Source of the DNA: Chara braunii
Lineage: Eukaryota > Streptophyta > Charophyceae > Charales > Characeae
Assembly: GCA_003427395.1 (NCBI GenBank)
Contig: BFEA01000935.1
Coordinates: forward strand, 154,275 to 175,673
DNA: 21,399 nt
Reading direction: 5' to 3'
Shown here: positions 1-9,369 of the stretch, in pieces
Layout of the letters: each line of letters begins with the position of its first letter
Position numbering within the stretch: position 1 is the stretch's first letter
Notes under the pieces: generated by a model
The model's database searches: none
What the model saw: the letters and a program-made list of their open reading frames with translations, nothing else
Told to the model about the DNA's origin: nothing
Position numbers and translations under genes: made by a program

Positions 1-34
1 GTTGATCCTCGGGCCATATTGCAATCTGATGGTA
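1..34 (-). repeat. Fragment of Ty3/gypsy reverse transcriptase from a second copy
   Basis: These 34 bases are identical to 3562-3595, which lies inside the RT palm region of the minus-strand element in this window. Orientation is the same. The match stops at base 34, where CCCA-rich simple sequence begins. The left window edge cuts it, so its true extent is unknown. It is probably the RT of another copy of the same family lying to the left. Confidence 0.8.
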
Positions 35-128
35 TACACACAACTGGCCCATTTACCCACCCACACCGACCCACGCACACCACACACGCCCCCACCCACC
101 CACGCACACCCAACCCACCCATCCACCT
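35..128. repeat. CCCA/CACC-rich simple sequence
   Basis: This is degenerate CCCA, CCCACC and CACA runs with almost no G on the plus strand. It separates the RT fragment at 1-34 from the end of the integrase tail that starts near 129. No coding potential is visible. Confidence 0.85.
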
Positions 129-350
129 GGTCAGTTTCCCTTAAAGGTGCGAGCTTGGAGGCGTGGAAGACTGGGTAAGTGCAAAGGTGACCCGGGATCT
201 GAACTACATATGAAGGCCCACCCGGTTCATCCCCAACGATATCTAGAACCTCCGAGGGTCCAAAGTACTGTGGCACGAGCTTGCGGGAGATCCCGTGCTC
301 CTGACCCAGTTCTGAGGACTTAACACAGACTTTGTCCCCTACTTGGAATG
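129..350 (-). pseudogene. Integrase C-terminal tail of element 1
   Basis: Translating the minus strand from about 348 leftward gives a tail starting FQVGDKVCVKSS, followed by SRKLVPQYFGP and YPVFHASKLAP. These are the GPY/F-type module and the conserved FHASKL stretch found after the DDE core in Ty3/gypsy integrases. It is in a different frame from the integrase core at 429-716, so a frameshift lies between about 350 and 429. The match ends near 129, where simple sequence takes over. No chromodomain is visible in what remains. Homology assignment is secure; it is non-functional because it is detached from the core frame. Confidence 0.75.
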
Positions 351-428
351 TAGATGGGCGACGGTGCTTATTCTCAGAATCTATCGTCGTTGCCTATGCC
401 CTGTGCATCTCCGCTACCGCCTGCTGCA

Positions 429-1190
429 TCAATTGTTCATATCGATAGGCAAACTCGTGCGTACCAGGTGGATCAGTCGGTCAGGTAAGAGGAAGTTCAG
501 GGGTTGTCTAGGCTTGAAAGTAAGTAGCAAATTGTTAGGGCTCACCCCAGTGGCGCTGTGCATAGCGTTGTTGTACAGGCTGGCGATGAGAGCAAGTTTC
601 TCATCCCAGTCCACCTGATTGGGCTTGATGTAGTGCCGCAACAGGTGTTGTACATTGCGGTTCAATTGCTCTGCTTGGCCATTTGCCCTCGGGTGGTTCC
701 CGGAGGTCATCTGCAAATGTGTACCTTGCTATGCAGCTGCAGCCTTCCACAACTCACTTGTGAATCTGACATCCCTATCACTAACAATAGACTTAGGAAG
801 CCCAAAGTCCCTGACCCAGTTCTCCTTGAACAGTCTAATCACATAGTCTGTTTTAGTTGTTGCAGGCATAGCGACTAACCTGGCATACTTACTAAACCTA
901 TCCACAATGACATAGACATAGCGCATTCCACTCCTGCTGGTGACCAGTGTGTCCATGAAATCCATGGACAGGCTCTCACCGGGCCTTTCCGAAATCGGAA
1001 GGGGCTTAAGAAGCCCAAGAGGGGCCTGTGTACGTGGCTTATCTCTCTGACATACCTGATAGGTCTCCATGTACAGCTTGGCGTCTCTCATCATTGTGGG
1101 CGACCAGAACTGCTACAGCAAGTTGGCTGCAGTTATTTTATAACCAAAATGTCATGTGGCATCATGACACTCACCTAGAAATGAACTACG
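429..1190 (-). pseudogene. Ty3/gypsy integrase core (element 1), broken
   Basis: The zinc-binding domain begins near 1190: CHDA, then HFG after an in-frame TGA, then CQRD. The second Cys of the usual C-x2-C reads as CQRD here, because VCQRDK shows one Cys where two are expected. The core follows with SMDFMDTL (first Asp), VDRFSKYARL, IVSDRDVRF (second Asp) and HPRANGQAE (Glu). The second Asp and Glu are 35 residues apart, counting one in-frame TAG at about 727-729 as a residue: a D-D35-E retroviral-type integrase. Integrase would insert the cDNA into the genome. At least two internal stops upstream of 1094 and the TAG in the core make it dead. It is a different lineage from the integrase at 13700-14420. 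Confidence 0.85.
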
Positions 1191-1862
1191 CAAAGACTCC
1201 CGATTGGGCACACACACACGTTTATTCCCGGCCTTCCCAAGGAGCAGCAGGCCGTTGATCAACTCAAACTCGGCTGAGGTCGCTTTGTCCTTCGGCTCGA
1301 GTCTGCGTATGATCTCGGCCATAAATGGGTCCTCGCGATAGACTCCCACCAAAGACTCTGAGCGAGTAACATCGTTTGTAAGCCCAAACTCAGTGATCAG
1401 CGCACCAGAGTGGCCTACGTGACAACGCATCAGCAACTCTGTTGTACTCACCTTTGAGATACTGGGGCTCGAAGTCATACTGCTCAATGACTTTGATCCA
1501 ACGTTTCAGCGCATCAGAGAGCACAGGCTGGGTTCTCATCCACTTCAAGGTCTGATGATCAGTCCTAACGTAGAAGAACCGTCCAAGGAGGTAATGCCTC
1601 CAATGGGTTAGCGCTGATAGGGCATCTTTTTGGACATGTACTCAACAAGCCTCAACTTTGGCCCCTCCTGTTGCGCGAGCACGGCACCTATGCCATATTG
1701 GCTAGCATCCGTGGTGACTATAAACGGGTTGTCAGGATCGGGAAGTTTCAAGACCTCATAGTATGCCAGAGCATGCTTCAGATGTCTGAAAGCAACCTCA
1801 CACCTGTTTGTCCACTCCCATGGGGTGTCAAGGCGTGCCAGGTCCGTCAAAGGGGCGACCAC
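1191..1862 (-). pseudogene. Ty3/gypsy RNase H (element 1), broken
   Basis: The minus-strand ORF at 1608-1862 contains VTTDASQYGIGAVLAQQEG, the start of the gypsy RNase H fold with the first catalytic Asp, followed by VEYMSKKM. After a stop the translation continues through FYVRTDHQTLKWM near 1530-1570, which holds another catalytic Asp. A linker ORF at 1152-1487 leads into the integrase zinc finger. RNase H removes the RNA strand during cDNA synthesis. The stretch between RNase H and integrase includes CVPNRESLRSSFLGECHDA, a typical pre-integrase linker. The domain is split into at least two open segments. Confidence 0.8.
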
Positions 1863-2183
1863 TATACGAAGTTGAGGTAGTAGCCGGTCATCCCAGTCAA
1901 AGACTGAGGCCGTGACCAGTCACGAATGCTGGCCACCTTCGCGTCATCGGGCTTCAATCCCTCTGCGGAAATCTCATGACCCAAGTACAAGATACGGGTG
2001 CGGCCAAACTCGCACTTCTCGCCGTTGATCTTGAACTTGTGCTGCCGAAGGAGACTAAGGACTTTGCCTAAGTGACCAACATGCTCCTCGACAGTCGTAC
2101 TGAAGATAAGTATGTCATCAAGATACACAATGATAAACTTATCCAAGTAGCCATGAAAGATCCGATTCATTGTGTGCGGAGGT
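1863..2183 (-). pseudogene. Reverse transcriptase, C-terminal half with YLDD (element 1)
   Basis: The frame shows MNRIFHGYLDKFIIVYLDDILIFS, with the catalytic YLDD box at 2114-2125. Next come HVGHLGKVLSLLRQHKFKIN, EKCEFGRTRILYLGHEIS and GLKPDDAKVASIRDW, the standard RT thumb and connection of Ty3/gypsy. The RT match starts at about 2183. Everything on the plus-strand side up to 3480 is unrelated and forms the insertion. A frame change lies at about 1862, where RNase H continues in another frame. The catalytic box is intact but separated from the N-terminal half by 1.3 kb. Confidence 0.88.
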
Positions 2184-2714
2184 TGGCAAATTTTTGTAGC
2201 AACATGGAAACTGTACCCCGATGTGCTCACACCGACAAACATTCCAGGTAGTTGACAGTGGCAAGGTTTTTCGCAGACATCGAGGTACAGGACAACTGGG
2301 AAGGACATGTACTATAGGATAACCGTGATCTCAGTGTAAATGTAAGGGAGATTAGAAGGGATGGGATAAAATGGTGAATGAGGAAAGTAGGTACAATGGG
2401 TGAGAAGATGGAAAAATCCTAAGGCTTTGGAAAAAAGGGAAAGTGGGAATAGAGACCAGGTTACACATGGAGATTGGGGGAATTAGCAAAAACTTGGGAA
2501 GGGTATGTACCATAGGTGCTACACTGTTTCAGTGAGAGGAAAATGGCTTAAATGGGGGAGACTGTCTGGGGAAGATGGAATGTCGGAATGGCGATAACAA
2601 AAGGGTGATATGAGGTGGGACTTTGCAATGTGGAGAGATCAGTGACAACAATAACACTAGCAGCGACGATTGGGGAAAGGAAACAGTAAGGAGTGTTGAT
2701 TGTGTACAAACACT

Positions 2715-2765
2715 TGGAGACTGGGAAACATATCTTTCGCGGAGAGTGGCGTTGTCGCGCGTTCA

Positions 2766-2863
<98 letters not shown>

Positions 2864-2876
2864 AGACTGGGAAACA
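2715..2876. repeat. 16-bp direct repeats bracketing a TG microsatellite
   Basis: TGGAGACTGGGAAACA occurs at 2715-2730 and 2861-2876, on either side of the TG tract. Further diverged copies (ctaggagactaggaaacc) follow to about 2900. Confidence 0.8.
2767..2862. repeat. (TG)n microsatellite
   Basis: This is about 96 bases of alternating TG with a single TTTG interruption near 2781. It produces artefactual Cys-Val and Thr-His reading frames on both strands. Confidence 0.98.
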
Positions 2877-3414
2877 GACACTAGGAGACTAGGAAACCTT
2901 ACTAGGAGAGTAGTAAATGTAAAAAGATATGCCAAGAGGGGAGATGAAGTAGGGAACCCGTGCAAGGATATGAGGGGAAAATAAAACAGTCAGGGGAAGA
3001 CAGGGTATATTAGGATTTGAAGACAAAAGTGCCAAATCAAGCGTCTTGTTGATCAATGCTACAAAGATCTTTGAGATGGGACTAGGGGAAAAGGAGGGGA
3101 GGGACCACTAGATTGGTAGGAGGGAATATAGAAAGTTTAACAGAAGTTCCAAGGGAGGGAGCAAGGGGTGTGAACCTACCCTAGCGGAGTTCAACCCCCT
3201 TGGATCAGATATGGTGACTGGGTGCGACAAGCCTCCCGACCTTATCTGGTCCAAGGGCAGCGAACTCCGAGTTCGGCAGGTTTTACTAACTGACGCATGC
3301 GGACTGAGTACTGGCTCAGCCTGAAACCTCCCTAAAACCACCGTGCTGTCTGTTTGTGTCTTTACTATACTTTGTTGTATCTGCTTGCCGGTGATAAGCA
3401 ACCAGACTAACGCC

Positions 3415-3431
3415 CCCCATAATAGATGGGG
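3415..3431 (+). other. Stem-loop near the 3' end of the retroposon
   Basis: CCCCAT (3415-3420) and ATGGGG (3426-3431) pair across the loop AATAG, about 20 bases before the poly(A) tail and followed by a short TG run. LINE and SINE 3' ends often carry such a hairpin for RT recognition. That role here is inferred. Confidence 0.5.
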
Positions 3432-3450
3432 CCTGTGTGTGTGTGTGTTT

Positions 3451-3480
3451 AAAAAAAAAAAACAAAAAAAAAAAAAAAAA
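3451..3480 (+). repeat. Poly(A) tail
   Basis: Thirty bases, all A except one C at 3463, directly abut TGGC and the RT sequence of element 1. Confidence 0.95.
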
Positions 3481-4306
3481 TGGCGCCAGGAGCATTGCAA
3501 AGGCCAAAAGGCATCACCACAAACTCGTACCGACCGTACCTGGTCTAAAATGCGGTTTTGTGTTGATCCTCGGGCCATATTGCAATCTGATGGTACCCGG
3601 ACTTCAGATCTATCTTTCCGGAGTACCAACACCCTTGCACTCAGTCCAACAAGTCATCGATGCGTGGTAGGGGCTCTCGCTTCTTGACAGTGATGGCATT
3701 GAGGCCCCTATAATCAATGCACATCCTCAAAGTTCCCCCCTTCTTTGGTACAAATAGGACAAGAGATCCATAAAGGGAGACACGCAGCCGAATCCAACCC
3801 TTCTCTACGAGTTCCTTGAGTTGCCGACGGAGCTCATCAAGCTCGCCTGGAGACATCCGATAGATCCTACCCTTTGGAATGCTAGATCCTGGGATAATCT
3901 CTATCGCGTGGACGACCTCCCTCTCAACAACCCCTTTTGGCTCTTCAAATAGATCAGGGTATTTAGCGACAACTCCCTCTATCTCTAGCGGCATTTTCAC
4001 CGGCTCGCCTGCTGCAGAGACATAAACTAGATACATACCCTCCTCCGGATTTTGCTTATAGTAATTATAGAACATGGCCGCACACATGCATCCGTAGGAC
4101 TCGATCAGACTACTAACCTTAAACTTACGTAATCTGGCAGTCCCCCCACCTGGTAAAGTGTGCTTCACCACTTTTCGGTCCCAGTCAAACTGGGGCTTTG
4201 CAACCGAGAGGTAGTACATATCGAACAAGATGTCCATTGGGAGATCATCGCTGACTAGAACGAGACGCGATGTCTCAGTTCCCCTCCCGCGTACGGGAAA
4301 AGACAC
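3481..4306 (-). pseudogene. Reverse transcriptase, N-terminal half (element 1)
   Basis: The ORF at 3641-4306 contains [58 protein letters not shown] and LPRIDDLLD. These are the finger and palm entry motifs of Ty3/gypsy RT. An in-frame TGA at 3641-3643 follows. The homology then continues (KIDLKSGYHQI, TRYGRYEFVVMPFGLCNAP) to about 3484 with a second stop. RT copies element RNA into cDNA. The upstream part (4200-4306, ending [21 protein letters not shown]) is the protease-RT linker. The C-terminal half continues at 2183 beyond the insertion. Confidence 0.88.
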
Positions 4307-4701
4307 TTAATGTCTTTGAGGTAGTCATTGACTACCATGCGCTGTTTGTTAGCACAGGTTGACTCTACATGTCAACTCAGGTGCTGCACTTGCCCCTGTA
4401 AGCTCAGCCTCTCAACGCACACGCGACTAATGAAGTTTCACGCCGAGCAAGTGTCATAATAGGCCCCGGCCTTGCGGCCACCGATGACTACCTCGCCGAG
4501 AAACATCTCAATCCTAGGGGCTTTAGCCAATGCCGTCCAAGAAGCTAGCGGGTCTGATTTGGACCACTCCTCCTCTAGCTCCTCTAAGGACTCAAACACA
4601 TTCATCGAACAGAGGCTCGATGGGTCTGAATGTATTTGCGGGACGACAACGGAGTCAATAGCTTGGGCCACCTCTCGAGATGGTGAGGGTGTGTCCACCA
4701 C
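4307..4701 (-). pseudogene. Protease-region remnant (element 1)
   Basis: The ORF at 4438-4701 ends with EVVIGGRKAGAYYDTCSA and a TGA at 4438-4440. After that stop the frame reads NFISRVCVERLSLQGQVQHL. The layout (hydrophobic strand, D-T-x-S/A, then NFISR) matches a gypsy-type aspartic protease active site, with DTC in place of DTG. Aspartic protease would cleave the Gag-Pol polyprotein. It lies between the zinc knuckle and RT, as expected. The upstream part is acidic and Ser-rich (ESLEELEEEWSKSDPLASW). At least two stops occur before RT. The call rests on context plus the DTCSA motif. Confidence 0.6.
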
Positions 4702-4730
4702 CTCGACCCTAGCAGGAACGAGTACTATTC

Positions 4731-5159
4731 CTACTGGCCCGACGCGTTTCCCGGAGTTGTGTCAGAACTACTGACCACATTGCTACCAACGGGAGCGGAG
4801 GATCCCAACGCCTGCCCCATCCTAGGCAGGATCTTCTCGGTCACCTTCTTATTACGACACTTGAACAGATTATGGCCATATTGGCCACAACGGATACAAG
4901 TTTGCGGGGTGTACCAGTCTCTCCACATGTCCTCTGTTAGACCCACTTTCTCCCATGGAGGAGCATTAGGCTGAACTTGACTCCTAGAGTGGGAGCCTCT
5001 ACGGCGTTTACCGGTCGCCTTACCTTTTTGTACTGAGGCAACGACTACTCCACCTCCTAAAGCCTCTACGCTGCGTGCCTCTGAACCTACTCCCGCCTGA
5101 AAGTTGTCTTCCAACTCGATGGTAGAACCATTGTTGTCAACAAACATAATGCGACCCAT
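4731..5159 (-). pseudogene. Gag nucleocapsid zinc-knuckle segment (element 1)
   Basis: This 142-codon frame contains one CCHC knuckle, CIRCGQYGHNLFKC (C-x2-C-x4-H-x4-C), after a basic patch GKATGKRRRGSHSRSQ. Nucleocapsid knuckles bind and package element RNA. It overlaps the capsid frame at 5137-5159 but is in a different frame, so a frameshift joins the two. The C-terminus is Ser/Thr/Gly-rich and ends at a stop at 4731. The knuckle is intact at sequence level. Confidence 0.85.
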
Positions 5160-5805
5160 CGCCTTCCAGTTGGGAGGCAGTGACTTCTTCCTTCCATCGC
5201 CCTATCTTTGCTTCTAGGTCTAAGGCCTTCTTGCTGAACGAGGGGAAGTTGTGCATGTTGATGTTGGCCTCACCTGCCAACTGATTCCTGAGTGGCATAG
5301 GAAAACATCTCAAATAGAAGGTGAGTAGAACCTGGGGGTCATAGCGCACTCCAGGGACACAAATCAGACGCTCTACTGCGTTTGTGGCCTCTCTTACTGA
5401 TTTGAACTGTCTATGGCTCAGAGTCAGGATCGCGTCCGTGGCTTTTTGAGCCTCTTGAGGATCATGCCACCTTTCTTCCACCAGCTTGAAAAAGTCATCC
5501 AATTTCTTGTTGACTGCCCAAGCGCGGAAGTCATGACCGTATCCCTGTAGCTGCACTAAACCACTCAACCATCTTGCTGCACTCCCCTCTAAATAGGAGG
5601 CAGCCACAAGCACTTCCTCGTGTGGCAAGGTAAGTTTACACTTGACAAAGACTGACACTGACCTCAACCACGTGTCGAGGTCTTCGCCTCTCTTGTCCCC
5701 TGAGAAAGGTTTGGGAGAAGCGATGGTCGTATTTGGTACCCACGTGGTTTGTCCCGACACCTGTCCCACCCCAGGTTGTGGACCTTGGGGACCAGGCTGC
5801 TGCAC
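5137..5805 (-). pseudogene. Gag capsid segment (element 1)
   Basis: This 222-codon frame includes PKPFSGDKRGEDLDTWLRSV, EVLVAASYLEGSAARWLSG, WAVNKKLDDFFKLVEERWHD, TLSHRQFKSVREATNAVERL and LLTFYLRCFPMPLRNQLAGE. This is the Gag capsid pattern of Ty3/gypsy elements (F-x-G, an aromatic-rich helix, then A-x-x-L-x-G-x-A-x-x-W). Capsid assembles the virus-like particle. A TAG at 5809-5811 separates it from the Pro/Gln-rich N-terminal segment, which is in the same frame. Downstream the frame shifts into the zinc-knuckle segment. Confidence 0.85.
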
Positions 5806-5808
5806 TAA

Positions 5809-6668
5809 CTACTGCTGGGGATGTGTACCCTGCGGCTGTGCAAGCTGCCCTGTTACGACAACCTGCGACGGAGTTTGGGAGTACACTGTATGTGCAGGAA
5901 CCTGTACACTAGGACCTGCTGAGAACCCTCTTGTTAACGACATACTTAGGGAAACGGCTTGGACCGATGCTGGAGAAATATATGGGGATACTCCAGTCAA
6001 CGATGGTACGAAAGGAGGAGGATGTTTAATTGGCCAGGCACTAGGCCCGGATACCGATGGACCTGCCTGCGGTCGCCCGACCAGAATGGCCAGACTCAGC
6101 TGATGTCCTGAAGGAGGGTCGTGTGGTGGTCCTGCATTTCTACCACGCCTAGCAGAAATGTCTGCAACGTCCTCATATCTGCATCCATGTGCGTCAGGTC
6201 CATTCCCTCTAACTCGCCGACGTCCGCTTGTCTCCGATGCATCCTTGCTCTTCTTCTAATCATATTTTCTTTCTCTGCCTTTATCTCTCCTAGAGCCTTC
6301 TGTAGCTGCGCCTCCTGGAGTGTTGCCAGCTGTATGACGATCTCATCAGGAGTCAACACTATTGGCTGGCTTGCCATAACGCTAGTGGGCTGACTCAAGG
6401 TTTGTGCCATCATTGACCCTGCGGTCCTTGAACTGCTGGCTTGGGAACTCTGTTGCGCAGCAGTTGCCATGGTTGTTGAAGCAGCGGCTTCACTTGCGAA
6501 TGCCTTGCTGACCTCTACTGCCCTTTCTCTCCACTGCTGTTGCTGCCTCTCCCTAAGTTGGCGGAACATTAACCTGTCACCCTCTGGTCCTAAGGCCAAG
6601 TGGGCTATCGAGCGTCTAGCCGATCGCAAGATCCTGTCGTCCTCATCACTGGTATCCCTATTGATCAT
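5809..6668 (-). pseudogene. Gag N-terminal region with coiled coil and Pro/Gln linker (element 1)
   Basis: The ORF at 6096-6668 (190 codons) starts MINRDTSDEDDRILRSARRS. It has a charged helical stretch, a Ser/Thr/Gln-rich middle (STTMATAAQQSSQASSSRTA) and a predicted coiled coil (LQKALGEIKAEKENMIRRRA). After a frameshift near 6096 the translation continues as a Pro/Ser/Val-rich linker (ORF 5809-6000) that ends in TAG just before the capsid. The start is the most upstream ATG in this frame. No motif shows enzymatic function, and Gag is assigned by position before the capsid. Confidence 0.7.
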
Positions 6669-7934
6669 AAGCTACAAAACTATACACGATCTGCACTAGG
6701 TCACTCCTTGATGCCTACAACAGCGTAGTGCACAGACCGATTTAAAATAATTAAATAATTAATCGGTGGCTAAGTTAGAGTATATACATTTGGGTTCAAC
6801 AGGTAAGTTCAGGTTCCTACAAACGAAACTACTTTGAATTTGACTAGTTCCCAAACAGAAAGCACAATGAACAAAAAAGCAGTTCTAACTATGTTATCTG
6901 TCAGATGTTAATGGTTGTACATCTAACTAATCAAAATAAAAATATAATCATTTGTTAGGTCTGTTTGCAGAATGGAATCTTGCCCGAACTTATCATCTGG
7001 AATCTACCCCTCCCTTAGTTCTTCATGAATGTCTCTTGTCGTCAACGTCCCCTGAGCAATCCGAAACAGCGTGCGTGTCTTAAGGTGTGCACACGGCCCA
7101 CCCTTGTGCCCCGAGTCCTACCGAGCTGGCCATCCCTGCACCATATTTATCGCCGCGTGCAGCGAGCCGTATACCGACTGATTGACTGATCAGGAGGCGT
7201 TTTTATGGACGACCCCCGAAGTCCTCAGGAATTCTTTAACGTCGCAGACAGGATGACGATCACAGCCAATGGAAGGTCCCCGCCGATACTTATTTATAGA
7301 CGTCTGGTACTCGTCTTTCCCGTAGGGCTGCCCTGCCGTTCAGAACCCCTCTATAGCGCAGCAAGCAGACAAAGGACAAAGCAGCAAAGCATGCGTGCTC
7401 TACTCCCGGTGGGTTGGCATAGTGACCGTGACCCAGTGCTTCGTCCAAGGCCCTTCAGATAGCATCGCCCTCTCCTTCCAGATGCTCCACATGAAGACTG
7501 CCAACTCTCAAGGTTGAGCGCACACGACTCCTCACATGAGAGGACTCTCAAGACAGAACACACATCCTCATGGTAAGAAGTGTCGAAAAGGGTAGATAAG
7601 GTTAGGTGCAACATACCTCAAAATAGCTGCCCCCAAATACAGATATTCTCACCAGATGACCCGATGTTGATTGTGATGACCAATCGCTGCTTCGGCACAA
7701 CCAGCATTTCACCGCTGTTCCACCTCAGCATCAATCACACATCAGATAGTTCTCATCACACTGCGAACACCCAACATTCCCCATGTAGCCTTCCTGGCGA
7801 TCCCCTCTCCACTTGGGTCGCCTGCTTGCCTTCGCCCTCCTCACTACACACTCCCTACGGCCGCGCGCTTAGCAGGCCGCATGTATGTACCGCATCGGCA
7901 GAAGACAAGCACCAGATGAGCGCACCGTACCACA
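6669..7934 (-). other. Leader region of element 1, non-coding
   Basis: No convincing ORF is seen between the primer binding site and gag. It contains an AT-rich block (about 6735-6960) with an imperfect hairpin at 6736-6767 (ACCGATT and AATCGGT arms). A TATAAATA-like octamer lies on the minus strand at 7291-7298; its role is unknown. At 1.27 kb this is long for a leader, and an unrecognised insertion may be included. Confidence 0.4.
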
Positions 7935-7946
7935 GCTCCGATACCA
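7935..7946 (-). other. Primer binding site, element 1
   Basis: The minus strand reads TGGTATCGGAGC. It differs by one base from TGGTATCAGAGC, the complement of the plant initiator tRNA-Met 3' end used by many Ty3/gypsy and copia elements. The same variant appears at 12211-12222 in the opposite-strand element. It lies 3 bases from the proposed LTR end at 7950. Confidence 0.7.
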
Positions 7947-7949
7947 AAT

Positions 7950-9369
7950 TGCAAGGAAAATGAGCGATAGCGAACTTCAGAAACCAAACAGCATCATACA
8001 CATGAGACCAGATAGTCATGACCTCGAACCAGAAGCAGAATTGGATCACGAGTCCCACCAGATAATAGCACAACAAAAGCTCATAAGTGACAATATTCGA
8101 GTAGTCTCATCATCGTCGACAAAGAACCAATGTCGACATCCTATCTGGCGCTCGGCGCCCAGACTACAAATGGCAGATCCTGTCTAGCCTATCTACAATG
8201 CCGCTGGTGACGTCAACAGCTCCCCGAAGTACGAGCAGATCTCGGGCAATGCCGTACGCTTCAAGCACCAGGTATGTCTCTCGTATCACTCACAACCTCG
8301 TTCCCCAACTCACAGATGCCACATGCACCCAAGGACCACCATGCGCCCCATCTAGCATACAGCAGTGCAGCTCGGCTATGGCTGCCTGCTCCTTCCAGCT
8401 CGCCCGTGAGCACGTGAGCGCTGACCAGCGTTAGCGCAGCATGCAGCCAGTGCCCGAATGTCCAATTCGTGGGCCAGCCCTTCCCTATATCAAAGTGGCC
8501 TGCTGCTGCGTGCGGTATGCGGTACTGGGCCCTGACCCAGAAGCTTCCGGTAGGCACCACGAGGCTGAGCCTCAGTCCAAAGAAAACAAGCCCATGGTCC
8601 ATGTTGTGTATCCGGCCGAGGGCCTGCCTCAGTTACATATGATGAAAGGCAGCCTGAATTTTCTGCAGTTGCATAGCAGTCCAAAATAAGCCTCAGTCGA
8701 GCCTGACTTCACTTAGGGCGGCTGACCTTGCTGATAACAGGGCCCAGTGGGACTTACTGAGGCCTTGTGCCTCACAATAATAATTCTGAATGGCTGAACC
8801 AGAATCAATGTCTGAATCCCTCTTCTACTGCAGGTAACCTGAGGTCCGTCATAGCCATGGCCACCCCTGTCCTTCCTCTTCCTGAATGCTGAGGCTATGG
8901 CGGACTGCTAGGGCTTTGCCCTGATGTGCAAAAGACAACTTGAAGCAGCTATGGCTGCTCCGGCTCAGGCCGCCATGCCTGACTCTGCCTCGAAGCTTCT
9001 TGATGTAGCTCTACCCCCAGTGGGGCCTTCCAGGTGTGGCGCCCACCAAGGTGATGAAGATGGCATCCACCATAGCAGGTAAGTACCTCTGGCACTCCCC
9101 CTTCCTAGTCCTCTTCTTCCTCCTCCTCCTCCACCATAGCCACGGTGGTGAGCTGGGCGCTCCTCTTCCCCACACAGCGCTGCACTCCAGCGCTGCTCCT
9201 CCAGTGCTCCAGCCGCGTGACTCCAAACGTGGATGCTGCAAATGAGGAGGAGCACTTCGCTTCTCCTGGAGATATAGCAGCCTGCTTGCCTCTTGGGTGA
9301 TGACTTTCCAAGCCGCACGGCCTCCAAGGAACAGGTACCTCCTCCCTTTTGGAGGGAAACATCATTGCA
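7950..9369 (-). repeat. Candidate 5' LTR of element 1
   Basis: On the minus strand a TGCAATGATG start at 9369 and a TTGCA end at 7950 give 5-bp inverted termini (TGCAA/TTGCA) just upstream of the primer binding site. The start resembles TGCAATGACT, the start of the LTRs at 11125 and 15046. Like those LTRs it carries sense-oriented GCCATAGC octamers (8374, 8893 and 8948 on the plus strand, reverse complemented). No second copy is in the window, so the outer limit is inferred. Several short ORFs inside look like chance frames. Confidence 0.4.

Larger units (their letters stand above)
2188..3480 (+). mobile_element. Poly(A)-tailed retroposon inserted in the RT of element 1
   Basis: RT homology stops at about 3484 and resumes at about 2183. 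The 1293 bases between end on the plus strand in a 30-base A tract (3451-3480, one C at 3463). TGGC is present on both sides (2184-2187 and 3481-3484), consistent with a short target-site duplication. The body is purine-rich on the plus strand, carries a long TG microsatellite and a 3' stem-loop (3415-3431), and has no convincing ORF. This looks like an insertion by LINE-type machinery of a non-coding or 5'-truncated transcript. The source family is not recognised. Confidence 0.7.
129..9369 (-). mobile_element. Degenerate Ty3/gypsy LTR retrotransposon (element 1)
   Basis: Reading leftward on the minus strand, the order is candidate LTR (7950-9369), primer binding site (7935-7946), leader (6669-7934), gag (4731-6668), protease remnant, RT, RNase H and integrase. 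Protease-RT-RNase H-integrase is the Metaviridae (Ty3/gypsy) order. The internal frame changes repeatedly and holds several in-frame stops, so no functional polyprotein can be made. RT is interrupted by a poly(A)-tailed insertion at 2188-3480. The 3' LTR is not in the window: the coding match ends near 129 in simple sequence. Internal identification is firm; the LTR limits are inferred. Confidence 0.8.

Noticed and set aside
2623-2984. Cys-Val and Thr-His repeat reading frames
   Set aside because: They are translations of the TG microsatellite on both strands, with no supporting motif.
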